DNA of 64,000 nucleotides from Luidia sarsii. Taxonomy: Eukaryota > Echinodermata > Asteroidea > Paxillosida > Luidiidae. The position numbers were made by a program, and so were the translations under genes. The notes under the pieces are model-generated. The model saw only the letters and a program-made list of their open reading frames with translations, had not been told where the DNA came from and made no database searches. Numbering within the stretch: the stretch's first letter is position 1; every line of letters starts with the position of its first letter. The DNA is taken from the NCBI GenBank assembly GCA_949987565.1, contig OX465103.1, positions 5,742,761 through 5,806,760 of the forward strand. Direction: 5' to 3'. Shown here piece after piece: positions 54,641 to 64,000 of the stretch.

Positions 54641-55584
54641 AATGCGCTCCAACTCATACTGAAATTCATACTCAAACTACATGTACTGATACCAAAAGTC
54701 ACTCAAAATAAGACAGAAACCCACGCTCAAACTCATATTCAACCACATTTGCTGCACATGTTTAAGACTACCAGTACATGTACAAAGTGCTTAATTAAGA
54801 AATGTGTTCATTCTCATCAATATACATGTACATATATAAAACCTGCACTCCTGTCCCAGAATTGTGAACTCTGTGCTCCCTCAATTTTCTGGGGGCAGTG
54901 TTGCCAGTCAACTCAGGATATAACCTATCCTTACTGAAAGAGGGTGAAAAGTTCTCTTCAAGGAGGGGGGGGGGGAGGAGACAACAACAGCTGAGCCCCC
55001 TTCAACCAAGTTCCAACCCCTCCCCGAGACCCTCAATGTAAACCTCAGCCTTCTAAATTCAACTGATGCAACAGATTCCTCCGAGTCCATGACAAAAATG
55101 GTGAAACAAGTGGCGCAGACCAACCGTCTAGCCAGCGTTTAGGCCACAATTTGGCGTCTAATGGCATTGACATTTCATTTGGTGAGGGGATAGGGAAGTG
55201 AACTCAGGATTGCAGCTGAACTGAGGAAAACAGTACACTGCCAAGGAGCCTAGGTATGAATTTATTGACAAAATCAGATTTGAAGGGGAGAGAGAGAGAG
55301 AGAGAAAAGGGCATCAAAGTTGAATGGACTGATCGGGAGAAAATTTGCCAAATCAATGAGTGATTATTTAAGTCTTGACGTGCATGTACAGTATCTTTTT
55401 GATTGAAGGCAGATGTGCACATCAAACGTCCAGTGCAGAATGCTAAATCAGTACATTTTTGTCAACTTGGCCTTTTGCAGCCTGCACTATTATGGGTCCA
55501 TGCAAAACAGTGCTTATCATACATGTACATGTTCGGTACATCAAATAGGCTCTCAAATAGACTCTACTTGGCTAGATACACATG

Positions 55585-55715
55585 TACATGTAGCTAAGAT
55601 AGTAAGAGCATTATGTACGGTACTGTACATGTACATGTGTACATGTACATACATGTACATGTACATGTACATGTATACATTGTACACCTGTAGTCCTGTA
55701 CATGTACGTACAGTA
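55585..55715. repeat. ACATGT-rich palindromic cluster
   Basis: Runs of (TGTACA/CATGTA) at 55583-55600 and 55620-55700; the hexamer is self-complementary. Shorter clusters recur throughout the window (for example 6658-6680, 22402-22430, 50966-50990, 56755-56785, 59325-59345). Confidence 0.9.
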
Positions 55716-56009
55716 CGCAAAACCAGAGATATTTGGCTCAAGTTCTGGTCCAAAGTTTTCTTTGTCATTTGTCGAAATTCTTCAAAAATTTGCCAGTCAG
55801 TTTCTAAAGAGTCCTTTACATTTTTCCTGAGTGAAAACAAGATGGCCAGCCCTACTTCATGTGAAGATACATGTAGCTACATTTGACTTACATTGGTACC
55901 TTTGTGTGCCTAGCATAGAATGTGAGTGAAACTTTATTCAGCAGCCTGGTTTTAACAATTAAGGCTTTCCATGCTGAGGCAAATTCTGAGAGATTTCGTT
56001 TTTGTTTAC

Positions 56010-56072
56010 CTTAACATTATTCATGCTCATGATGCTTCCACAGTCATCCATATACTGCTTGAGATCCCTTTC
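56010..56072 (-). CDS. PCTAIRE kinase exon b
   Basis: 63 nt, phase 0 at both ends, TTTGTAG|GAA to AAG|GTAAAC. It encodes [20 protein letters not shown] plus K, matching the vertebrate [21 protein letters not shown] segment after the hinge (helix D and the start of helix E). The introns on both sides are long: about 6.0 kb upstream, holding the GGGATG and GGA repeats, and 1.8 kb downstream. Confidence 0.93.
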
Positions 56073-56129
56073 CTACAAATGAAAAGACAACAAAACTACT
56101 GTAACTTGGAGTAATGCACACACAAATCC

Positions 56130-56290
56130 TGCTATTCAACTGCTCATTGACTAAAATGACCCCAAAAAGGGAGCCTCAAGAAAGCTAGTGGCCCTGACGT
56201 TTCGATCCTAGCTGGGCCTTATTCAAAAGCAGAATGACAAGGACATTCTGAATTTGACGATGGTCCTGCTAAAGTACAGTAACAGAAACC
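56130..56290. mobile_element. Family A copy, diverged
   Basis: CAACTGCTCATTGACTAAAA, GGCCCTGACGTTTCGATCC, TAGCTGGGCCTTATTCAAAA, GCAGAATGACAAGGAC. It lies in the intron between kinase exons a and b. Confidence 0.65.
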
Positions 56291-57154
56291 AGAAACATAT
56301 GCATACATATTTATATAATGTCAGTATCAAATGTATTTCATGGTGTTACCATGGAAACAGATGTCTAAAGGTGGACATTCAATGACTTAATATAGTAACA
56401 TACCGTACAAGTACCTCATTTTTTTTATTTACACATTTAAGTTTTCCTTTTTTTTCTCAGGTCATAAATATTCTTTTAATTACCAAACATTGCAGTTGAG
56501 AATCTGAATCAAAGAATCACTTCAAAAATGTATAAATACACATACACGTAGAGCCCATTTTGTCATATCAGTATTTTTGTCTTCAAAATTTGAGCGGTCT
56601 ATAATAATTACCGTAGATTAATCCTTTCTTACCACTTTCATCACAAAGTCCACAGATATTCGCATCAGCCAAAACATGTACCGGGCACGATCCCATGAAA
56701 ACTAATCTACATGTACCGGCACATGTGGTGTGTATAGCATGACATATGTATACATGTACATGTACATGTACAATGTACATGTAGTTCTGAAGGGCATTAT
56801 TAATGACTCCTGATTAAAAACTAAAAACAAATCCCAGCTCATTAGCACAGCTTCCCTGTATGAGTCAGAGGAAAATACATGCACATTGTACGTGGATGGA
56901 GGGAATAAATAACATTTCATGGGGTGAAGAACTGGCTGATTTGGTCTATACACCCTCCTTCCCCAAGCATAGTAAGTACTGTAGGCTAGGGCATCTCATC
57001 CGGATGATAAACTACATGCATTGTATGTCCCTGTGATATTGATCGAAGCAGTCACACGTGAACAATCTCTCCCTCTCTCTCCTTACATCCATGCATGTGG
57101 GCTCATGTGTACATGTACGTGTAGGCCTCTCATAATGGTTGTGCCGGTTGTGGT

Positions 57155-57455
57155 GGGGAAGGAGAGGGGAGAGGGAAGGAGGAAAGAGGGGGAGGAGAGG
57201 GAAGGAGGAAAGGAGAGGGATGAGTGTGATGAGGAAGAGGGGTGCGGGGATGAGGGGAGGGGCAGGAGGAGCAGGAGCAGGAAGAGGAGGAGGAGGAGCA
57301 GGAGGAGCAGGAGGAGGAGGTGGATGAGGAGGAGCAGGAGGAGGAGGAGCAGGAGGATGAGGAGCAGGAGGAGGAGGAGGAGGAAGAGGAGGAGGAGGAG
57401 GAGGAGGAGGAGGAGGAGGAGGAGGAGGAGGAGGAGGAGGAGGAGGAGGGGGGGG
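57155..57455. repeat. (GGA/GGAGCA)n tract
   Basis: Purine-rich GGAGGAGGA with AGCAGG interruptions, pure GGA from about 57370. Glu-, Arg-, Ser-, Pro- and Leu-only frames are artefacts. It is intronic in the kinase gene, with pyrimidines in the sense strand. Confidence 0.97.
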
Positions 57456-58175
57456 AGCAGGCGGAAGAGGCAAGGAAAAGAGGCACTGTTTTCAAAATTC
57501 ATTCAATTTTTTTCCAACGCAAACTTGCACACAACAATTACAAAACATGTACACGTTGTATACGTACCAGAAAACCTTAAAAATTGTTTGGAGTCATTTG
57601 ATTTTAACCTATCTCCTACACATTGAGTAGGCCCTAATGCTGACAATTAGTACTGGTGAAGAATAAGTTGAACACAATTCAATGCAAAATGTGAATACAG
57701 TCCCTTCCACAAACTAACACTACCCAGCAGTGTTCAGCAATTATTGAAGTTACCGGAATGCCTCCCATGCCTTCCTGAGAAAACAGAATGCCTACAGTAT
57801 AAACACAACCAAACACTCAAAATAAAGAGGTGTGAGAAAGGGGAATTTAGTTTTGGCTGCGCGGACCTCTGAATCTGTTCTTGGATTTCCATCCTTTCAT
57901 TGGCCTGGTAATTGACTTGGCTGAGTGCGGAGAAATTGGATACGCTGTAGCTCTGGGTCATCTTATAATCTTCATCTTTCAAGAATCATAGTTGCAGATT
58001 GTGTGCGCTGTAATCGTATATGTTCAATGGCTTGAATGGGGTATGTCCAATATTCAGCTGGAAGAAAAGGATGTTTGTTTTTTTTGACCATGGTACATGT
58101 ACATGTTTGTTTTAATGTACAGTGTAGGTACATGTAAACCCCCCTGTACCGGTATATGTACATGCACTGTTGGAT

Positions 58176-59285
58176 TTTATGGGATGGGATAGAGTGGTTG
58201 GGATGGGATGGGATGGGATTGGATTGGATGGGATGGGATGGGATGGGATGGGATGGGATTGGATTGGATTGGATGGGGTGGGTGGAATAAGGTGGATTGG
58301 ACGGGGTGGGTGGGATGGGGTGGATGAGATGGGATGGGATGGGGTGGGTGGGATGAGATGGGGTGGGATGGGATGAGATGGGGTGGGATGGGATGGGATG
58401 GGGTGGGTGGGAAGGGGTGGGATAGGGTGGGATGGGGTGGGTGGGATGGGATGGGATCAGATGAGATGGGATGGGGTAGGTGGGATAGGGTGGGATTGGG
58501 TGGGATGGGGTGGGATTGGGTGGGATGGGATGGGTGGGATGGGTGGGATGGGTGGGATGGGATGAGATGGGATAGGATGGGGTGGGTGGGATGGGGTGGG
58601 ATGGGGTGGGATTGGGTGGGATGGGATGGGATGGGTGTGGTGGGTGGAATGGGATGAGATGGGATGGGATGGGATGGGATGGGGTTGGATGGGATGGGGT
58701 GGGATAGGATGGGGTGGGATGGGGTGGGATGGGGTGGGATGGGATGGGGTGGGATGGGATGGGGTGGGTGGGATGGGGTGGGTGGGATGAGATGGGATGG
58801 GATGGGATGGGATGGGTGGGATGGGTGGAATGGGATGAGATGGGATGGGATGGGATGGGATGGGGTTGGATGGGATGGGGTGGGATAGGATGGGGTGGGA
58901 TGGGGTGGGATGGGGTGGGATGGGATGGGGTGGGATGGGATGGGGTGGGTGGGATGGGGTGGGTGGGATGAGATGGGATGGGATGGGATGGGATGGGTGG
59001 GATGGGGTGGGATGGGATGGGATGGGATGGGATGGGATAGGGTGGGTGGGATGGGGTGGGTGGGTGGGATTGGGTGGGATGGGGTGGGTGGGATGGGATG
59101 AGATGGGTGGGATGGGGTGGGTTGGGATGGGGTGGGATGGGATGGGATGGGATGGGATGGGATAGGGTGGGTGGGATGGGGTGGGTGGGTGGGATTGGGT
59201 GGGATGGGGTGGGTGGGATGGGATGAGATGGGTGGGATGGGGTGGGTTGGGATGGGGTGGGATGGGATGGAGTGGGATGGGATGG
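58176..59285. repeat. 1.1-kb (GGGATG)-type minisatellite
   Basis: GGGATGGGAT, GGGGTGGGAT and GGGTGGGATG units on the plus strand, with internally repeated blocks (for example 58660-58810 and 58840-58990, about 181 bp apart; 59030-59120 and 59155-59245). G-triplets every 3-5 bases predict G-quadruplexes on the kinase template strand. Frames of up to 503 codons are artefacts. Confidence 0.97.
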
Positions 59286-59289
59286 GTGG

Positions 59290-61850
59290 AGTATGTACGT
59301 TAACACATGACATGCACAGTGCAGTGTACATGTACATGTACCACGTGCTTGTTCACTGACACATAAAACCCATTCCGGTATGTACATGTACATGAAAGAG
59401 GCTAAAATATTTTTTCTCTCTCCCCCTCTCCCTCTCTTTCCTTTCTTCCCCTTGGCATTTCCCACATTAACCGCATCCCTCACTGTTTTTATTTTGCATT
59501 TTTCCCCTCTTCAGATGACGTCAGATGAGGATGACTGATAAGCACTTTCCAATAACAGGAAATGGAATTTTGTCACTGTGGCTTTTACAACACTGCGATA
59601 AAGGGTTACTTTGTTTCTAATACTCTACTGAGTTACAGTATGCCAGTATTTGGATATCAGAATAAAAAAAGGGTCACACGCAGTTCCATTTACAGTATGC
59701 ATGCCAAAATGTGCACAGCATAATTTGGGGCCACACTACATTTTCTAAAAAATTGAGAGGGCATGAGAGTTTGATATCAGCAGTATAGTAAAGGCATGTA
59801 CATGTACATGTAAAAAAGAAAACCTGACTGGGAAATAATTTTTTTTTTTTTAAATGGCACAGAAAATTTGAATGGACTGGACTTTGAACCCGAGACTTCT
59901 GGCTTAACGTACCAGTGCTCTTACCACCTGGACTATCCAGCCCTTAGATGGCGGCCTTTCCAAAGAGTCAACTACGTACATGTGTAGCTTTGCTGAGGTG
60001 GGGGCGCTAGACAGAAGCATTCAATCGCTAACTCCTAGAAAACCTCCAGGGATTACGCCCCCATTTTTCAGTCAGAAGTGACTAACAATTTGTAAATCTG
60101 GCTATGGCAGTTCACGGATTACACAAAGTCTTTAAGTGGATGCAGCTTTTTTTTATTATTATTATCAATCAAACAAAGTGAAAGAAAACTGAATTTGAGA
60201 ACAGGTCCTGGGACTATGGCACTTAAATAACTAGGAATATTATTGGTTTGTATGCACAGGTTTGCCATGCAAATCTAAGGATTAACATACATGTATGTTC
60301 TATGGCACCCTTGAGATTTTGCTCAAGAATCTCAAGTAAGCAATGACTATAATATACACTGTAGTCAAAATATAATCCAAAGAAAAGTACTGTACATTAT
60401 ACAAGTACACGTATGGATGAGGGGGCCTGACTATAAATTGGCTATGAATGCCAAATGCACTAAATAAACACCCTTATTACATGTACATGTAAGAAGCTGG
60501 TTCTACGTAATCGGCTAGCGCTATGCATGTTGCTATGGGCAATAGACAGTCTGCCTGCCATGCAGCACATATTAGGGCTGGAAAGTCTAAAGCCCCTTGC
60601 CCAGCCACAGCTGAAGCCACAGCCGCTATCAAACTTTAACCAGGCAGGAAATGCACGCTCAAGTCCCTGGGACGCAAGAAGGGAGGGAGGGAGGGAGGGA
60701 GGGGGGAGCAGGGAGCTGTTATAATCAAGCCCAGTCAGGACTCTCAATCCTGCCCCTTAGTCAGCCTCTCCCAAACCCCCCCACTCCCTTGACATTTGCT
60801 TATCAAAATGCAACTTGAGAAGAAAATGCCGCTGCTTGAAGCTGCTGTGCCGTGTGGCATCTAGAGTAGAGAGCGAGAGAGGACCGGTGGATTTACAGCC
60901 CCTCAGAGCAGCCTTCCGTGATGCAAGCCAGTCCTTGCTTTGGCTTGTATAAAAGGGGCATACTGTATGTGTACAGTCCACTGTGCTGTGTGATGCAAGA
61001 TTGCAGGGATCGTGGTGGACAGGGTGTTAGGCTGTAGCCAAAGATGTGTGACTAATTGGAGATTGAAGAATAAGTTCTTGAAAAATGCAGTCCACGTACA
61101 TGTGCACTCGAATATGCAGAGTGTGCAACTGACTGTGAAAAGCTACTGTACTGTACACAATGTATTTTACGAAGTACATGTAATGAAACAACAGGCTGAT
61201 TGACTGATCGACTGGCCGTTTGATTGACTGAATGCCTTATTGCCTGTGTGAGTGATTGATACATGTAAATTGATAAATAAATTGACTGATTGAATCATTG
61301 TTTGATTAATTGACAGGTCATTCAACTGCATAATTGATTAATTGACAGGTGTCAATTAATTGATGGATGGACTAATTTATTAACCCACTAATTAATTTAT
61401 TTGACCGACTGATTGATTGACTGATCAATTGATTATTTTGTTGATTTATTGATTGACGACTAAAATGCTTCCTCACTGATTAACACTGACTGCCTCAATT
61501 CCTAATTGGTTAACTGATTGATGATTGATTGATTTATAGTTGAAGAGTGACTTTCTGACTAACTGATTTATTGACAAAATGGCTTAATACCTGATTAAAT
61601 GTCTGATAGATTGAGCGATTAAGAGGGTTGATTGACAGACAAACTCCCTCCCCTATGCAGTGATTTATTGTACACATTCAGCACAACATCATTATACAGA
61701 CTGTTTTCTACCTCTTAAAAAAACAACCCGGAGATTCAACTCTATTTGCGCTGTCCAGGATGTGATGCATAACTCAGACAAGTGGCACAGCATGAAGCAC
61801 TGTTTAATAATAATCAATCCCACCACAAGTGTCTCCTCATGTACATGTAG
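59290..61850. other. Kinase intron with one SINE and a degenerate microsatellite
   Basis: 59870-60200 is a minus-orientation SINE (GACTTTGAACCCGAGACTTC, TGGACTATCCAGCCCTTAGA) with a body TCTGGCTATGGCAGTTCACG also seen at 18240. 61195-61640 is a degenerate TTGATTGACTGA tetranucleotide tract. 60680-60710 is GGGAGGGA. No exon seen. Confidence 0.55.
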
Positions 61851-61852
61851 TA

Positions 61853-61945
61853 CATGGAGATTTGCGGTATACCATGTAACACATGTATCTCTTTTGGGAT
61901 AAAGTGTGGCTCTGAAAAGAGCCGGTAACTCTTCAAATCTTATCT
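61853..61945 (+). mobile_element. Family B fragment
   Basis: GATTTGCGGTATACCATGTA, GTGTGGCTCTGAAAAGAGCC, GGTAACTCTTCAAATCTTAT: the start and 3' end without the middle. Confidence 0.65.
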
Positions 61946-62038
61946 GTCCCTCCACGATTGCAAAATGATGGGACAGTACACAGACATCAAGGAGTCAGCT
62001 AAGAGAGCTGAAGAGGACAGACCCATGTCGCTACTTAC

Positions 62039-62133
62039 CAAAAATTCAAAGACTAGCGTGAGGGATTTCTCTGTATGTACAATGTCGTGCAGGGTGACAA
62101 TGTTGGCATGCTTGAGGCCTTTAAGTAGAGAGA
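62039..62133 (-). CDS. PCTAIRE kinase exon a (alphaC end to hinge)
   Basis: 95 nt. It starts with the last two bases of a Val codon after CTCTCTCCTCCGCAG and ends TTTTTG|GTAAGT in phase 0. It encodes [20 protein letters not shown] and [11 protein letters not shown]: the end of helix C, strands beta4 and beta5 and the hinge. [11 protein letters not shown](I/V)[11 protein letters not shown] is a hallmark of CDK16/17/18. It is the first exon of this gene visible in the window; 1.87 kb upstream of it were scanned without finding the PCTAIRE exon. Confidence 0.93.
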
Positions 62134-62264
62134 CTGCGGAGGAGAGAGAGAGAAAAGTGGAGACAAACATTTCCATCAGTCTGAATTGGTATTTACTCAG
62201 CGCTAACTGTCAGAATATATATGGAATAGAGTGGTTATTATAATTATCATTCTATAAATCTACA

Positions 62265-62395
62265 TCTAATTCCAAAGTTAGAGGGCCTGACGTTTCGATC
62301 CTAGCAGGACCTTTCTCAAACGCAAAGGCCCTTTGCTTTTGAGAAAGGTCCTGCTAAGATCGAAACATCAGGCCCTATAACTTTTGAGATTTACG
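62265..62395. mobile_element. Family A hairpin
   Basis: GAGGGCCTGACGTTTCGATC, CTAGCAGGACCTTTCTCAAA, then TTTGAGAAAGGTCCTGCTAA, GATCGAAACATCAGGCCC. The inverted arms of about 45 bp are separated by GCAAAGGCCC. Confidence 0.8.
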
Positions 62396-62603
62396 CATTT
62401 ACACATATTCAAAACTGGCAGTCGGTGAGGTACATTTGAGTCATCAGATCAGGATGATCACGTCCAGTGAGTGGACAGGGGGAACCTATCCACGTACATG
62501 TACAAGTATACATGTATGACAGTAACTGATGACATGACCACGAGTCTGGATTCCAGTGCATGGATCTGAGCGTGCCTCCATGGAAAAGTCCTGCCAGGGG
62601 TGT

Positions 62604-62804
62604 ATTTCACAACGCAGTGGCTGTTGTTACGGCAGTCGTCCATGTGGTTCCCTGACTTCACAGTATTTGTCAGGATGTTTAGCTCTTGGAACCAGACTAT
62701 CAGCTAATAGACTGGTTCAACCAGCCTGCAATGCTGACGAAATACAATCAAGTCAGGGAACCACACGGACGACTGCCGTAACAACAGCCACTGCGATTTC
62801 ACAA
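62604..62804. mobile_element. TIR element with 9-bp target duplication
   Basis: ATTTCACAA at 62604-62612 and 62796-62804 flanks 183 bp. The ends CGCAGTGGCTGTTGTTACGG (62613-) and its complement (-62795) are inverted over about 45 bp with a non-coding core. It sits at the edge of the dispersed repeat 62805-62880. The 8-9 bp duplication fits hAT- or Mutator-type MITEs. Confidence 0.8.
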
Positions 62805-62899
62805 AGCCTTACGATGCATCATAACTCAACTTATGATGAATAACCCATCGTGCAGTTGCGATAGGTCGTATGGTTTCTAGTCTTGCATTTGGTGAAAAA

Positions 62900-64000
62900 G
62901 ACTGCAGACATGGCAGGATTGAAATGTCAGGGCCTCAAAGATCCTGCTGGAAGGACCTTTGTCAGACAGATGCTGCACAGCTGAGAAAGGTCCTACTTGG
63001 GCCAATATGTCAGGTCATGTACCGGTAAGGTCCTACTAGCACCAGTAATATCAGAGTCCTGTAAGGTCCTGCTGGGATTAAAATGTTAGGTGTTTAGGCC
63101 AAGTGCACCATGTACAGTACATGCTTGGTCATGACATAACAAGCGACCTCTGACCAGGAATTTCACCAATACATGTACTGACAAAATTATAAACAAAGGG
63201 GGTGGGGGGCTGGGGTGGGATGGGAGGGAGGCAGTGACTCAGAAAAGCTGGCGGCTAGCCCCCCCAAAAAGAACAACTTCCAACTTCCCTCAAGAGGGGA
63301 AAACCCTTTGGAGGAGATTGAAGGTTCGGTACTCGGTAGTAGGGTGAAATTCATGCGTCATCCGCTCGTCTCCCGATCGTAGGACGAGGCCCCGAGCCTT
63401 AACAACTTAACAGTCTAGGCACGTTGAGGCGGTGCGGGTGTTTGGTGGATGCGTGGGACTGACATCGCATGTTTTTATTACAGCATTGGAGCTGATTAAT
63501 GCAAACCAAAACAATACAAAAATGTTGCAAACTGATTGGAAGGACCACAACAACAAATCGTACGGGGGAAAATCACCTCGATACAATATTGAGTCTTACA
63601 CCCGCCCCCCACAAGCAGAACCTTTCTCAGAGGCAATATTCTTCTGGGAAAGGTCCTGCTTGGATGGAAATATCGGACCCTAATTTTTTTTTGAGATTTG
63701 CAATTATGATCTATCAAGGCAGTTACTGTAGCATTTCTCCCCCACTTCTCTCTTTGACTCTTTCTCTTGATCTTCACCCTCTACTGCCTTAACCCCAACC
63801 AACCCTCTGGCCTTCCCTTTGATCCCACACTACCAGCTACCGCATCCTATTTGTCCTTTGTAAGTCATCCGTCTTTGAGAAAGGTCCTGCTAGCATCAAA
63901 ATGCCAGGTGCTCCCAATTTTTGATATTTGCATTTTGGTCATTTTAGTTAGTCAGTCAGCTTACAACATATTTTGTTATCACTACATGTAGATCAGTAAT
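62900..64000. other. Degenerate family A pieces, no exon
   Basis: AAGGTCCTGCTGGGATTAAA-type fragments at 62940, 62985, 63030 and 63065. A fuller diverged copy lies at 63505-63685 (AAAAATGTTGCAAACTGATT, GGAAAGGTCCTGCTTGGATGG) and another at 63870-63975. The PCTAIRE exon expected upstream is not here. Confidence 0.5.

Noticed and set aside
57972..59483. 503- and 386-codon His/Pro/Ser-rich frames
   Set aside because: GGGATG minisatellite artefacts on the strand opposite the G-rich one.

Overview
This is a gene-poor, repeat-rich stretch of a eukaryotic nuclear genome. It has short spliced exons with GT/AG borders, tRNA-derived SINEs, LINE remnants, a satellite array and many hairpin-shaped mobile elements. 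The abundance of ACATGT runs, the repeated GATCGAAACGTC-type elements and the two conserved metazoan genes suggest a marine invertebrate deuterostome. An echinoderm is my best guess, but that is an impression and not a proof.

Three genes can be supported, all on the minus strand. (1) UBE2N (Ubc13), the K63-specific ubiquitin-conjugating E2, appears complete: five coding exons between 13904 and 9081 whose phases join without a gap into a 151-residue protein. (2) A PCTAIRE-type cyclin-dependent kinase (CDK16/17/18 family) has seven exons between 62133 and 46268. They cover the kinase domain from just after the PCTAIRE helix through most of the C-terminal tail. The N-terminal exons lie beyond the right edge and the last short exon was not found. 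(3) Two phase-compatible exons (20154-20009 and 18914-18812) look like part of a CARF/ALS2CR8-type domain protein. A CRE-rich 100-bp region at 21.79-21.89 kb has candidate start codons on both sides and may be a bidirectional promoter.

Layout: 1-9 kb small hairpin elements, SINE/LINE pieces and simple sequence; 9.1-13.9 kb UBE2N; 14.15-16.9 kb a 69/72-bp satellite directly upstream of UBE2N; 17.0-18.2 kb a LINE relic inside the satellite edge; 18.8-22 kb the CARF-like exons and the CRE promoter; 22.5-46 kb repeats (hairpin elements, a 12-mer array, a 21-mer array, a 48-bp array, a 17-bp array, GA/GGGA/TCTG/GGGAGA tracts, and a 57-bp array); 46.3-62.1 kb the kinase gene, with very large pyrimidine-sense repeats in its introns; 62.1-64 kb intronic or upstream sequence with further mobile elements.

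The most unusual observations are these: (a) a 49-bp promoter module (46/49 identical) lies in the same orientation upstream of UBE2N and of the CRE-rich start region; (b) two families of hairpin elements carry 10-13 bp target-site duplications, longer than expected for ordinary terminal-inverted-repeat transposons, and both show a stem-loop followed by GAAACGTC, in one family preceded by CTGANGA as in a hammerhead core; (c) one of these families has expanded internally into a 1.6-kb 57-bp tandem array; (d) a kinase exon sits 7 bp from a ~570-bp pure pyrimidine repeat. Nearly all long open frames in the window are artefacts of tandem repeats whose period is a multiple of three.
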